Assembly (NCBI GenBank): GCA_002472275.1
Contig: DKRQ01000026.1
Coordinates: 62,001-126,000 of the forward strand
Reading direction: 5' to 3'
Length of the DNA: 64,000 bases
Origin: Caryophanales bacterium UBA7278
GTDB taxonomy: Bacteria; Bacillota_I; Bacilli_A; RFN20; CAG-826
Below, in pieces: positions 6,848 through 16,710 of this stretch. The notes under the pieces were generated by a model. The model was given only the letters and a program-made list of their open reading frames with translations, made no database searches and had not been told where the DNA came from. The stretch's first letter is position 1; each line of letters begins with the position of its first letter. The position numbers were made by a program, and so were the translations under genes.

Positions 6848-7722
6848 TGTTTGCCACTTGCCGTGAGGGCGAGGGAGATGAGGTTGTTGGCGGTGTGGGC
6901 CATGAAGGAGGCCGCGAATCCATAACGGTCATAAAGGAATCCGAAGGCGATGCCTGCAAAGATGTAGGGTGGGATGTTGGCCAGCTCGTCGAAGAAGGCA
7001 TCGGTGCCGATGGTTCTCCAGCCGAAATGGATGAAGCCGAAAATCAAAGCGGTCAAAACATAGGCCCAGATCCTGCCTAGGCGAGAAAGGAAGCCGAATA
7101 GGCCGACGCGGTAGGTCATCTCCTCGCAGAAGGGACCGACCACGCCGAAGACGATGAGGGCGAGGGCGGGGCTCATGACGGTCATCTCTCGAAGCGCCCT
7201 TTCGTTGCCGTTGACCCCAGGCAAGGGCCTTCCCGCTGCCCCATAGATTCCCTGGAGCAAAAGGCTGTAGAGGACGCCAAAGCCATAGAGGACGCCTAGC
7301 CCGACGAGGGCGGCGACGTAGGGTTTCCAGCCGAGGAAGCTCTTGCCGACTTGCTTCCAATTCACCCATAGGAGCAACCCGAAAATAGCGAAGAGGGCTA
7401 TGTAACTAATCGAGGACACCCCGAGGTTGATGCCAGGAGTCGACATATAGTCAATGAGTTCGGCTTGGCTCATGCCGGGGTTATTGGAAATGGCGACCAC
7501 CTCGAAGATGATCGTGGCGATGAGGTTCAAAAGCAAAAGGCCGGCCAATCCGATGCCGAAGAAAACGAGCTGGCGGATGGGTCCGATGCGGACGTGATGG
7601 CCAAAGAGGGCATCGAGTTCTGGCTCATCGTTACGGTGATGGCAGTTGGGGCATTCAGGGGCCGCGATATCGTAGCTCATGCGGCACTCGGGGCAGGTTT
7701 TCCTTCCAAAGTAGGTTTTCAT
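6844..7722 (-). CDS. CPBP intramembrane metalloprotease with N-terminal zinc ribbon
   Basis: 292 residues. The N-terminus is a four-cysteine ribbon (C10, C13, C24, C27). It is followed by about eight membrane helices with the three CPBP (CAAX protease and bacteriocin-processing) motifs: EEMTYR at 200-205, FGFIHFG with H232, and the helix with H276 and N280. The family cleaves peptides within the membrane and is involved in CAAX-type processing or self-immunity. The target here is unknown. It heads an operon with the TraX-like gene. The start is preceded by an extended -10 (TGGTATAGT) only eight bases away, so the mRNA is probably leaderless. It is divergent from the yigZ-like gene. Confidence 0.82.
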   Translation of the reverse strand: MKTYFGRKTCPECRMSYDIAAPECPNCHHRNDEPELDALFGHHVRIGPIRQLVFFGIGLAGLLLLNLIATIIFEVVAISNNPGMSQAELIDYMSTPGINLGVSSISYIALFAIFGLLLWVNWKQVGKSFLGWKPYVAALVGLGVLYGFGVLYSLLLQGIYGAAGRPLPGVNGNERALREMTVMSPALALIVFGVVGPFCEEMTYRVGLFGFLSRLGRIWAYVLTALIFGFIHFGWRTIGTDAFFDELANIPPYIFAGIAFGFLYDRYGFAASFMAHTANNLISLALTASGKQ

Positions 7723-7730
7723 CGTCGGTA

Positions 7731-7739
7731 ACTATACCA
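7731..7739 (-). promoter_or_regulatory. Extended -10 promoter of the CPBP protease gene
   Basis: TGGTATAGT on the minus strand ends eight bases before the ATG; no ribosome site is present. Confidence 0.55.
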
Positions 7740-7777
7740 TAGCCGCCGTTTTTTACTTCCTAGTTTCGCACCCATAA

Positions 7778-7806
7778 TTGCAAGTGCGGCCGCGTGCAAA
7801 TAGAAT
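7778..7806 (+). promoter_or_regulatory. Promoter of the yigZ-like gene, leaderless arrangement
   Basis: TTGCAA, 17 bases, TAGAAT, six bases, ATG at 7813. The predicted transcription start is the A of the start codon. Confidence 0.7.
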
Positions 7807-7812
7807 TTGGCC

Positions 7813-8418
7813 ATGGCGAAAATCCCGCTTCGGAACCTAGAGGGCGAGTCCAAGGTGCTTGGATCCTCCTTTCAAGCCGAGGTTTTTCCTTTGAAGGACC
7901 CAGCCGATTTCAAAGCGGAGTACGAAGCGTTCCGGAAAAGACACCCAAAAGCCGACCATTACCCCTATGCCTATCGCCTTGGGGGAATCACGAAGAGCTC
8001 CGATGACGGGGAACCCGGTTCGACGGCGGGGGTGCCTTTGCTCACCCTTTTGGAGAGGAACGACATCGAAGGAGCGGTGGTGGTCGCCCGTTATTTCGGC
8101 GGGACCAAACTCGGCATCCCTAGGTTACGCCGCGCCTTCCTTTCGGCGGCCGAAGAGGCGATAAGCGGTGGTGGCCTAGGCGAAATCGTTACCAAGAAAG
8201 CCTACCGCCTCGAGGTCGACTATTCGACTTACCACACCTTGGAAAGCAACGCGGCAAGGTATGGATATTCGCTAAAAGACGTCGTTTTCGATGTAAATGT
8301 GAAACTATTTTTGCTTAGCGGTGCTAGCATAGATGAGCCTTGGGAAAAGATGGGCCTCCCAATAAGGGAGCTCCCTGTTCCAGAAACCCAGGATTGCGTT
8401 GAGGAGATTAGACAATGA
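7813..8418 (+). CDS. YigZ/IMPACT family protein
   Basis: 201 residues. The IMPACT N-terminal domain is recognised by SSDDGEPGSTAGVPLL and VVVARYFGGTKLGIPRLRRAFL, and a ferredoxin-like C-terminal domain follows (KKAYRLEVDYSTYHTLES). In eukaryotes IMPACT modulates GCN2; bacterial YigZ has no firmly assigned reaction. An ATG two codons upstream exists, but 7813 is preferred because a promoter places the transcript start there. The stop overlaps the start of the aminopeptidase gene (ATGA), the usual sign of coupled translation. Confidence 0.88.
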   Translation: MAKIPLRNLEGESKVLGSSFQAEVFPLKDPADFKAEYEAFRKRHPKADHYPYAYRLGGITKSSDDGEPGSTAGVPLLTLLERNDIEGAVVVARYFGGTKLGIPRLRRAFLSAAEEAISGGGLGEIVTKKAYRLEVDYSTYHTLESNAARYGYSLKDVVFDVNVKLFLLSGASIDEPWEKMGLPIRELPVPETQDCVEEIRQ

Positions 8419-9683
8419 TCAAAGCGGAAGAATATAGGGAAAGAAGAAAGAAGTTTTTCAGCAAGATGGAGAACGACTCGGTCGCGATCCTTTTCGCCGG
8501 CGTCCCCGTGCATTGCTCGGCGGACGAAAGTTATCCCTTCGAGGTGAACCGCAACTTCTATTACCTGACTGGCATCGATCAGGAAGGCACCTCCTTGCTC
8601 CTTGTCAAAAGCGATGGCGAGGAACGCGAATACCTACTCATCGCGCCCTTTGATCCCGTCAAGGAGAAGTGGTATGGCAAGAAGCTGACCGTGGATGAGG
8701 CCTCCGAGAAATCTGGCATCCGCAACGTTCTGCTTAATTCCGCCCTCACCGCGAGGGTCGATAGCGTCCTCACCGGCAACTATTCCGATTTCGGCCGCCT
8801 TTCCACCGTCTACCTCGACATGGAAAAGGGCAACAAGGTCGCCGAAGACACCTATCCCGAAGACTACAAGAAGTCCCTTGAGGTCGCCTATCAGGGCCTT
8901 AAGTTCCTAGATGCCTATCCTATTATCGCCGCGTTAAGGAAAGTGAAATCCGACGCCGAAATCGCGGAGTTCCGCGAAGCGATCGAAGCCACCAAGATCG
9001 GCATCGGGGCGGCCATGGCCCGCATCAGGCCGGGCGTCAGGGAATACGAGGTGGCCGACGAATTCCACCACGTGATCAACGACGTCTCCGGATATCAGGG
9101 GACCGCTTTCCCGACGATTCTCGCCTCTGGCGTCCACACGACCTGCCTCCATTACCCGACCCCGACCGATCTCATCAAGAACGGCGATTTGGTTCTCATG
9201 GACCTAGGTTCCCGCCATGGCTATTACTGCGCCGACGTGAGCAGGACGGTTCCAGCTAACGGCAAATTCACCGACCTGCAAAAGACCATCTACGAAATCG
9301 TCCTTAGTTGCAATAAGGCGGTCGCAAATTACGCAAAACCAGGCCTAACCATCAAGGATTTGCAGAGTTTTACCGTTGAATTCCTCGCCTCGGAATGTCT
9401 TGCCAAGAAGCTCATCTCGAGCAAAGAGGAAATCAAGAACTACTATTTCCACGGGGTGTCTCATTTCATCGGCCTTGACACTCATGACGTCGGCAGCCGC
9501 GAGGAGCCACTTGCCCCCGGCAACGTGATCTCCGACGAGCCCGGCCTCTATTTCAAGGACCTCAAGATCGGCGTGAGAATCGAAGACGACCTTCTCATCA
9601 CTGAGAACGGGGCCGAGGTTCTCACCAAGGACATCATCAAGGAAGTCTCCGAGATCGAGGATTTCTATTCCCACGCCAAATAA
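8415..9683 (+). CDS. Xaa-Pro aminopeptidase (M24 family)
   Basis: 422 residues. An AMP_N domain (about 1-150, with VNRNFYYLTGIDQEGT) is followed by the pita-bread M24 fold. Metal ligands are visible at D263 and D274 (MDLGSRHGYYCADVSRTVP), the histidine in GVSHFIGLDTHD, and the glutamates in SDEPGLYF and VRIEDDLLI. It removes an N-terminal residue that precedes proline and probably serves peptide catabolism. GAGGAG lies seven bases before the start, inside the yigZ-like gene. It is the last gene of that pair. Confidence 0.92.
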   Translation: MIKAEEYRERRKKFFSKMENDSVAILFAGVPVHCSADESYPFEVNRNFYYLTGIDQEGTSLLLVKSDGEEREYLLIAPFDPVKEKWYGKKLTVDEASEKSGIRNVLLNSALTARVDSVLTGNYSDFGRLSTVYLDMEKGNKVAEDTYPEDYKKSLEVAYQGLKFLDAYPIIAALRKVKSDAEIAEFREAIEATKIGIGAAMARIRPGVREYEVADEFHHVINDVSGYQGTAFPTILASGVHTTCLHYPTPTDLIKNGDLVLMDLGSRHGYYCADVSRTVPANGKFTDLQKTIYEIVLSCNKAVANYAKPGLTIKDLQSFTVEFLASECLAKKLISSKEEIKNYYFHGVSHFIGLDTHDVGSREEPLAPGNVISDEPGLYFKDLKIGVRIEDDLLITENGAEVLTKDIIKEVSEIEDFYSHAK

Positions 9684-9701
9684 AGCGCCGTTTCCGAGAA
9701 A

Positions 9702-9735
9702 CCTTGTTTAAACAAGGGGATAAAAGGCTTATACT
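9702..9735 (+). promoter_or_regulatory. glpK promoter with palindrome over the -35 region
   Basis: TTTAAA, 17 bases, TATACT, then six bases to the ATG at 9742. The perfect 16-base palindrome CCTTGTTTAAACAAGG (9702-9717) covers the -35 element and is a candidate operator. No ribosome site follows, so a leaderless mRNA is predicted. Confidence 0.55.
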
Positions 9736-9741
9736 CAGGCC

Positions 9742-11235
9742 ATGAAAAAATACATCTTGGCCATTGACCAAGGCACGACGTCCACACGTGCCATTTTGAT
9801 TTCCAAAAAAGGGGAGGCCCTTTTCAAGGCGCAACGCCCCGTAGACTGTCTCTTCCCAAAACCCGGTTGGGTTGAGGTCGATCCCGACCGCATCTGGATT
9901 TCCGTCATCGACGTCATCAACGAATTGATGGTCGTTTCGGGTGCCTCCATGGAGGAGGTGGCCGCGATCGGCATCACCAACCAACGTGAGACCACGGTCG
10001 TCTGGGATAGAAAGACCGGCAAATCCGTTTGCAACGCCATCGTCTGGCAATCCAAGCAGACCCAGGAACTTTGCGATGCCAGAATGCACAAGATGGATTA
10101 CATCCAATCCAAGACGGGCCTAAGGATGAACCCTTATTTCTCCGCCTCCAAGATCCGTTACATCCTCGACCAAGTCCCCGATGGGCAGAAGAAGGCCGAG
10201 AAGGGACAGCTTGCCTTTGGCACGATCGATTCCTGGCTCATCTACAAGATGACCAAAGGGGCTTCCCATTGCACCGACGTCAGCAACGCGTCCAGGACGA
10301 TGCTTTTCAACATCTTCACCATGAAATACGACGAGTCCCTTTGCAAAATCTGGGACATCCCGATGAAGATGCTCCCCAAGGTCATGGATAACTCCGCCGA
10401 TTATGGCGAAGCCTCCTTCTTCCCTGGCGGCGTCCATATCTATGGCGTGGCGGGCGACCAGCAGGCTGCCCTGTTTGGCCAATGCTGCTTCCGCAAAGGC
10501 GATTCCAAGAACACCTATGGCACCGGCTGCTTCATGCTCATGAACATCGGCGATAAACCCGTCATCTCCTCACAAGGGCTCCTCACCACGGTCGCCTGGC
10601 GCGAAAACGGAGTTACCACCTACGCCTTCGAAGGCTCGGTCTTCGTAGGCGGGGCCATCGTCCAATGGCTCCGCGACCAAACCCGCTGGTTCGAGGACTC
10701 GGTGGACTCTGAATACTACGCGAGCAAAGTCAAAGACACGGCAGGGGTCTATTTCGTCCCCGCCTTCGTTGGTCTAGGCACCCCATGGTGGGACGACGAA
10801 TGCCGCGGCGCGATCTTCGGATTGACCCGTGGCTCTGACCGTCACCATATCACGAGGGCCGCCCTCGAATCCGTCGCCTATCAAAGCAAGGACGTCATCG
10901 AATCCATGAAGAAGGAAGCGGGGCTCAGCCTGCCTTCCCTCAAAGTCGATGGCGGCGCCTCCGCCAACGGCCTCCTCATGCAGTTCCAGGCCGACATCCT
11001 CCAATGCAAAGTGCAGCTTCCCTCATGCTTAGAGACGACCGCCTTGGGCGCTGGCTTCTTCGCCGGCCTAGGATGCGGGTTCTGGAAGAGCAAGAAGGAC
11101 ATCGAGGAATGCCATGGCATCGCGGTGACCTATAGGCCGAAGATGGCCAAGAAGGAAGCTGACGAGCTTTACGAAGGTTGGATCTGCGCCGTCGAGGCCG
11201 CCCGTTGCTTCAAACCGAAACCGAAGGGAAGATGA
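9742..11235 (+). CDS. glpK: Glycerol kinase
   Basis: 497 residues, full length. It phosphorylates glycerol to glycerol 3-phosphate for lipid synthesis and glycolysis. Visible family motifs are DQGTTSTRAILI near the N-terminus, NQRETTVVWDRKTG near residue 80, GAIVQWLRDQ, and WDDECRGAIFGLTRG in the second actin-like domain. Histidine-protein phosphorylation by the PTS cannot be judged with certainty. No glycerol facilitator or glycerol-phosphate dehydrogenase lies nearby. Unusually, its stop codon overlaps the start of addB, so it is transcribed with the DNA-repair genes addB-addA. Confidence 0.96.
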   Translation: MKKYILAIDQGTTSTRAILISKKGEALFKAQRPVDCLFPKPGWVEVDPDRIWISVIDVINELMVVSGASMEEVAAIGITNQRETTVVWDRKTGKSVCNAIVWQSKQTQELCDARMHKMDYIQSKTGLRMNPYFSASKIRYILDQVPDGQKKAEKGQLAFGTIDSWLIYKMTKGASHCTDVSNASRTMLFNIFTMKYDESLCKIWDIPMKMLPKVMDNSADYGEASFFPGGVHIYGVAGDQQAALFGQCCFRKGDSKNTYGTGCFMLMNIGDKPVISSQGLLTTVAWRENGVTTYAFEGSVFVGGAIVQWLRDQTRWFEDSVDSEYYASKVKDTAGVYFVPAFVGLGTPWWDDECRGAIFGLTRGSDRHHITRAALESVAYQSKDVIESMKKEAGLSLPSLKVDGGASANGLLMQFQADILQCKVQLPSCLETTALGAGFFAGLGCGFWKSKKDIEECHGIAVTYRPKMAKKEADELYEGWICAVEAARCFKPKPKGR

Positions 11236-13589
11236 GGAAGAAGGATCTTTACGACAACGCTATCCTGATCGCGCCCCCTTCCATGAAGAGGGCCCTTCTT
11301 TCCTATCGGGCCGAATATCCTGAGCAAAACTTCTCCATCTACTCCGTCGAGGAAATCGAATCGGCTTTTTCCTACCATCATGACGACCGCCTGATCATCG
11401 ACCTCATCAAGAAGGGGTATGGGCATTTGGAGGCCACCGAAATTGCGAGCGTCCTCGACCATATGAAGGAGAAAAAGGACGGCTATAAATCAAAAAAACT
11501 GCGGGATTTGCAGCCGTTATTCGAGGAATATAGGAGAAACGAATACCTTTTCAAACTCGAATATCCAGAGAAAACATTTGGGAATCGGCAATATGTTCTC
11601 CTTGGGTATTACTCAGGGAAACGAATCTCAGCCGCCCTTTCCGAAATGCCCAATATCGGAGTCGTTTGGGATGGGATGGTTTCCCCTAGGGAAGACAAGG
11701 TCGAACTCCATTCATTCGCGGACGTCCATGGCGAATTCCACTACGTATGCAACCGGGTCGCCAAACTCATCGATGAAGGGGTGGACCCCGAGGATATCTA
11801 CCTCATCGGCCTAGACGAACCCTCCTATTTCGAATTCTCCCTGATGGCGGAATCCTATGGTTTCGGCATCGACGCGGAACCCTCGATTTCCCTCAAGGAC
11901 ACGGAAATTGGCATCCGCTTCCTAAGGGCTTTTGGCCGCAATGGAAATCTCGACGAGGCCCTCAATGAATGCGAGGAGGATTCGGACAATTACCGTTCCA
12001 TCTATTTGAAAAGCAAAACGTATTCGATCCCAGAGCTTTCGAAAGAAAGGCAACTCGCCGTGTTCGAGGCGGTCTTAGGCGATTCCAAAGTTGCCCAAAA
12101 GAAGAAAACCGGCGCCGTTCAGATCACATCATCGAGGTATGTTCCTGAGGGAAGCCATGCGTTTTTAATGTCCTTCGCCTTAGGCAAATGCCCTAGGATC
12201 CATCGGGACAACGAATACATCGGCGATTCGGAGAAGAAGGAGCTTGGGCTGCCGACCTCCATCGAATTGAACCTGCAGGACGAAACGGAGGTTTTGGGGC
12301 TCCTTAGGAAAAAAGAGCTCGAAGCCGTTACTTTCTCCTCTAGACATGGGCAAGAGGATTTCCATCTATCGCCATTACTTAAAAACAAAGAGGCCAACAT
12401 CAAGGCAAACGCATCCAACGACCTTCCTTATGAATATTCCAAAGACCTCATCTCCGTTTGGCTTACCCATCTTGAGGATAGGAAGGAAAAATACTCTTCC
12501 TCCGACCCAAGGCTCGATTTGATCAAAAGGAAAACCGGATTGGCCGCTTCCCCCAAACTTGACCCATCCTTTGTTCCCTTCGAAGGGGACAAGCCGAAGA
12601 CTTCGGGCCACCTAAGCGCGTCCTCGGTCACCTCTTTTTTCCAGTGCCCGTTCCATTATTACTGCGCCCAAGTCCTGAAGATCGACGATTCCGATTACGC
12701 CTTTAGCGGGCGAGTGGGCACCTTGTTCCACGATGCGCTGCAGGACATCTACCAAAATAAGGCCGATCCCAGGAAATCCCTGCAAAACCAAATCCAAATA
12801 GCCAAGGAAGAGAAGCCTTTCACCGAGATGGAAACCCTGTTGCTCGATCGGCTTTGCGAGCGGTTCCTCGTGGTACTTGAATTCACCAAAAGCGGGGAAA
12901 GCCGCATGAAGAACCCCGAATTCATCTGCGAGGAGTGGCTCACCTATAAACTCGGGGATAACCGCGAGATCATCGGCCGAGCCGATAAGATTATCCTCAC
13001 GGGCGATAACCACGAGTTTATCTCCATTGTCGATTACAAAAGCGGGGGAACCAAATTTGAGGAAGACGAGATGGAATTCGGGCTTTCCCTCCAACTCCCG
13101 ACCTACGATTTGCTCCGCCATGGCAACAAGAACCTGAAAGACAAAAAGCTCGCGGGTCTATTCATCGCCCCGATCCTTCCACCGGTGGCAAAGCGGGATG
13201 ACAACCAATCCGAGACGAAGACGATCAAAGACAACGTCAAACTGGCCGGGATTTTCTCCGCCGACCTCGAAAGGATGGCCACCCTCGATCCTAACGTCGC
13301 CGGTTCCGATTACATCGAGGGCCTCAAGCAACTAAAGGATGGTGGCTTTGCCGCCAATAACCGCCGCCCGAAATCCGACGAACAATTCGCTGCTTATTTG
13401 GACCTTACCAAAAAGAAATACGAAGAGGCGTTCGAGCGCATAGAAAGAGGGGAATTCGAAATCGCACCTTTGGTGGTGGACGGGGCCAATCGGGCATGCT
13501 CGTATTGCCCCTTTGCCGACGTTTGTTTCCATAATCCGCGTATGAATCGCGAAGTCCATCTTCCGAAAAAGGAGAACAAAAATGGCTGA
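11232..13589 (+). CDS. addB: AddB-like subunit of the ATP-dependent helicase/nuclease
   Basis: 785 residues, much shorter than Bacillus AddB (about 1160). The C-terminal part carries a PD-(D/E)XK nuclease: GRVGTLFHDAL, then the catalytic SIVDYKSGG with its D and K. The cysteines of the AddB iron-sulfur clasp are also present: one in SFFQCPFHYYC near residue 470 and CSYCPFADVC near the end. No Walker A motif is visible in the N-terminal part, so the helicase-like region is probably structural. With AddA it would process double-strand breaks for RecA. The start overlaps the glpK stop (ATGA), and the gene overlaps addA by eight bases. Confidence 0.85.
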   Translation: MRKKDLYDNAILIAPPSMKRALLSYRAEYPEQNFSIYSVEEIESAFSYHHDDRLIIDLIKKGYGHLEATEIASVLDHMKEKKDGYKSKKLRDLQPLFEEYRRNEYLFKLEYPEKTFGNRQYVLLGYYSGKRISAALSEMPNIGVVWDGMVSPREDKVELHSFADVHGEFHYVCNRVAKLIDEGVDPEDIYLIGLDEPSYFEFSLMAESYGFGIDAEPSISLKDTEIGIRFLRAFGRNGNLDEALNECEEDSDNYRSIYLKSKTYSIPELSKERQLAVFEAVLGDSKVAQKKKTGAVQITSSRYVPEGSHAFLMSFALGKCPRIHRDNEYIGDSEKKELGLPTSIELNLQDETEVLGLLRKKELEAVTFSSRHGQEDFHLSPLLKNKEANIKANASNDLPYEYSKDLISVWLTHLEDRKEKYSSSDPRLDLIKRKTGLAASPKLDPSFVPFEGDKPKTSGHLSASSVTSFFQCPFHYYCAQVLKIDDSDYAFSGRVGTLFHDALQDIYQNKADPRKSLQNQIQIAKEEKPFTEMETLLLDRLCERFLVVLEFTKSGESRMKNPEFICEEWLTYKLGDNREIIGRADKIILTGDNHEFISIVDYKSGGTKFEEDEMEFGLSLQLPTYDLLRHGNKNLKDKKLAGLFIAPILPPVAKRDDNQSETKTIKDNVKLAGIFSADLERMATLDPNVAGSDYIEGLKQLKDGGFAANNRRPKSDEQFAAYLDLTKKKYEEAFERIERGEFEIAPLVVDGANRACSYCPFADVCFHNPRMNREVHLPKKENKNG

Positions 13590-16500
13590 TAGCCCAACTC
13601 CAGATCAGTTGAAAGCCATTGCCCATAACGAAGGCAATTGCCTTGTTTCGGCCGGAGCCGGCGCTGGCAAGACCAAGGTTTTGACACAGCGCATCTCCCG
13701 TTTGGTCGCAGAAAAGGAGGCCAAACTTGGCGAGCTTTTGGTTTTGACCTTCACCAACAAGGCGGCGTTCGAGATCAAGGACAGGGTTCGCACCGCGATC
13801 GCCACTCATCCTCTCCCCGAGGTTCGCGCCCAAAGCCCGGAAGTGGAAGGGGCCTCCATCACCACCTTCGACTCCTTTGCCTTGGATTTGGTGACCCGTT
13901 ACCATTACCGGCTTGGCATCGACAAGGAGATTTCCTTGGTTCCGCAAAGCCTCATCGACACGCAGAAAAAACTGACGATAGAGCGAATCCTTGAGGAAAG
14001 GGGCGCGCTGGCCAATCAAGGGAAAGACCAAAGATTCAAGGAATTCGTCGGCCGTTATTGCGTGAAAAGCACGGATTCCGTCATCAAACTGATCATCGCC
14101 ATCGACAAGGAAGCGGACCTAAAGAAAGACAAGAAAGCCTTCTTGAAAACCTTTGTGGAAGAAAATTTCTCCGACGCTTTCTTTGAAAACGGCATCCAGA
14201 CCTGCTACCAAAAGGCGATCGCCATCCTCGAAAAGGCTTGTGACTTAATCCGTTCCGAATACGAAAACACCGAATACGCCGACCTTGATGGGCAATTGCT
14301 CCAAGGGCTGCTTTCCTGCAAAACCTATGACGACCTTTATAGCGCCGGAATTCAGTTCGTGGCCGCGAAAAAGAACGCCCTCACCGACCAGGACAAATCC
14401 GCCAGGGCAAAGGTCAAGGAAATGGTCGCTTTGGCCAAGTCCTATCTTGTTGCCCCGAAAGCCGAATCGTATCGGAAGCACATGGAACTCAAGGACGACG
14501 CGGATTTGCTTTTCGGGATCGTCCGCGAATTGAATAGCCGCCTCGACGAGTGGAAGAAAGCGAATGCGTCCTATTCCTTCGCCGACATCGCTTCCTTGGC
14601 GAGGGACCTCGTCCAGGATGACCAAGTGGCCGCGGAACTAAGGGCGAAATACAAATTCGCCATGATCGATGAATATCAGGATACCTCGGACTTGCAGGAC
14701 CAGCTGATCGAGAGGATCAACGACAAATGCCTATTCATGGTGGGTGATATCAAACAATCCATCTATCGTTTCCGCAACGCCAACCCCAAGAACTTCAAGG
14801 CCAAAATGGATGCCTATTCCTTAGAGCAAGGCGGAAAGCTCATCACGATGGCGGAGAATTTCCGTTCCAGGGAGCAGGTCATCGACGCGGTCAACGCGAT
14901 TTTCGGGAAGATCATGACGGAGGAGCTTGGCGGCGTCGACTATTCCAAGAATCAAGCTTTGCTTTACGGTAACAAAGCCTATGACCAAACCAAGAATATG
15001 GAGCCTTATGGCTACCGCGTCTATCGCTATGCCCGCGGCGGGAAAGGGCAGGCCGAGGACGAAGCCGAAGCCATCGCCCGTGACATCGCCTCCAAGATCG
15101 TTTCCGGGTATAAGGTCCAAGACTGGAGCAAACCCAAAGGGGATCCCGAACCCTACCGTCCATGCGATTACGGCGACTTCGCCATTTTGATCCGCAAGAA
15201 AGACGACTTCCCGATCTATGAAAGGAAGTTCCGCGACTATGGCATCCCCATCTCCATCGCCAATCCGAAGAAGAAGGACGAAAAGACCATCAAGATCGTC
15301 TTGAAGACCCTGCTTCGCTTGGCCCTTGAGGTCAAGGCGGGATTGACCGATTCCATCTCCTTAAGGCACCTATACGTATCCCTAAAAAGGAGTTTCGCCC
15401 AAGCGGAAAAAGACGAAGCAATCTATGCCTCTTTGACCTCTGGCGAATATCTAAAAGACCCGATTTTCCAGCAAATCCACGATGTTTTGGAAAAATCGGA
15501 ATCCATTGGAGACCTCGCGAGAAACCTCGTGAAATCCTTTGATTTGGCAAGGAAATTGCCTCTAATCGGAGACGTGAAAGAGAACTTCGAAGTCATCCAA
15601 TCGTGGATTTCCTATCTGGAATCCCTATCCAAATTCACCTGGGACCTTCAGGACGTCATCCAGTATTACGACGACCTCGATAAGACCGGCGTCGAGGAAG
15701 AGGATGATCAAGCGCCGTCCGAATCCGAAGCGGTCCGCCTCATGTCGATCCACGCTTCCAAAGGCCTCGAATTCCCAATCGTCTATTTGCCTCAACTAGA
15801 CAAGCCAATCAGCAGGGACAAGGTCAACTTTACCTTTTCCCGTAACTGGGGGATTCTCCTGCCCAATCAAAACGAGGCGTATTTGATCGCGGAAGGTCCG
15901 TTCCACGTTTTGGCCCAATCCGAGGAATACGACGAATCCCTTTCCGAGATGATGCGTCTATTCTACGTCGCCCTTACTAGGGCCAAGGAGAACCTCGTTT
16001 TCCTTCTTCCGAAGCCAGAAAAGGAAATCTCCCTTCCCGCGTTCCCAAAATCCTTTGAGCATTTCCTCCTTTTCGCCGACGCCGAAAAAGGGCACGAGTT
16101 CGACGCGGATACTTTGCCACCGGTGAATAAGGCGGCCTTAAAAGAAACCGCGCTTAAGAGAAAAGAGGAAGAAGCAGGACGGGAAGATTCGGAAAACGAG
16201 GCAAGGATAAAGGAAGGCCTCCTCCATTTCTTGGAGCAAGACCTCCGTCGCATATCTTCCCTTCCTAAAGAAGTCGATGCCAAACGCGCTTCCAAAGAAG
16301 TTGAGGGACCCGTTGATCAAGGGAAACTCCGCTATGGCGAAAAACTCCACCGCTTGATGGAACTCACCGATGTCTCCAGCAAAGACGTTTCTTGGATCGA
16401 GGATGAAAAACTCCGTTCGAAGATCGAGCGGGTTTTGGCGCTCCCTTGCTTCAAAGACTCCGCCAAAGCGAGGCAATTCCACGAGTACTCCTTCCTTGGA

Positions 16501-16710
16501 CCGGAAGGGCAAGAGGGCATCATCGACCTCTTCCTCCTTTACGAGGACCACGTCGATTTGATCGACTTCAAAGCCGCCCAAATCGACGATCCCGCCTACG
16601 CATCGCAGCTACGTTTCTACGCGGAATTCCTGGAAAAATCCTTCAAGAGGCCCGTTTTCGCTTACCTCGTTTCGATTTCACAAGGAAGTCAGGTTAGGGT
16701 AGAGTTATGA
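13582..16710 (+). CDS. addA: AddA-like UvrD-family helicase/nuclease
   Basis: 1042 residues. The superfamily 1 helicase motifs are all visible: Walker A SAGAGAGKT at 23-31, LTFTNKAAFEIKDR (Ia), MIDEYQDTSDLQ (II), VGDIKQSIYRFRNA (III), SIHASKGLEFPIVYLP (V), and MRLFYVALTRAKENLV (VI). The C-terminal RecB-type nuclease has GIIDLFLL and LIDFKAAQ followed by YASQLRFYAEFL. It is somewhat shorter than Bacillus AddA (about 1230). It would unwind and resect broken DNA ends with AddB. AAGGAG precedes the ATG. The stop overlaps the next gene. Confidence 0.95.
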   Translation: MADSPTPDQLKAIAHNEGNCLVSAGAGAGKTKVLTQRISRLVAEKEAKLGELLVLTFTNKAAFEIKDRVRTAIATHPLPEVRAQSPEVEGASITTFDSFALDLVTRYHYRLGIDKEISLVPQSLIDTQKKLTIERILEERGALANQGKDQRFKEFVGRYCVKSTDSVIKLIIAIDKEADLKKDKKAFLKTFVEENFSDAFFENGIQTCYQKAIAILEKACDLIRSEYENTEYADLDGQLLQGLLSCKTYDDLYSAGIQFVAAKKNALTDQDKSARAKVKEMVALAKSYLVAPKAESYRKHMELKDDADLLFGIVRELNSRLDEWKKANASYSFADIASLARDLVQDDQVAAELRAKYKFAMIDEYQDTSDLQDQLIERINDKCLFMVGDIKQSIYRFRNANPKNFKAKMDAYSLEQGGKLITMAENFRSREQVIDAVNAIFGKIMTEELGGVDYSKNQALLYGNKAYDQTKNMEPYGYRVYRYARGGKGQAEDEAEAIARDIASKIVSGYKVQDWSKPKGDPEPYRPCDYGDFAILIRKKDDFPIYERKFRDYGIPISIANPKKKDEKTIKIVLKTLLRLALEVKAGLTDSISLRHLYVSLKRSFAQAEKDEAIYASLTSGEYLKDPIFQQIHDVLEKSESIGDLARNLVKSFDLARKLPLIGDVKENFEVIQSWISYLESLSKFTWDLQDVIQYYDDLDKTGVEEEDDQAPSESEAVRLMSIHASKGLEFPIVYLPQLDKPISRDKVNFTFSRNWGILLPNQNEAYLIAEGPFHVLAQSEEYDESLSEMMRLFYVALTRAKENLVFLLPKPEKEISLPAFPKSFEHFLLFADAEKGHEFDADTLPPVNKAALKETALKRKEEEAGREDSENEARIKEGLLHFLEQDLRRISSLPKEVDAKRASKEVEGPVDQGKLRYGEKLHRLMELTDVSSKDVSWIEDEKLRSKIERVLALPCFKDSAKARQFHEYSFLGPEGQEGIIDLFLLYEDHVDLIDFKAAQIDDPAYASQLRFYAEFLEKSFKRPVFAYLVSISQGSQVRVEL

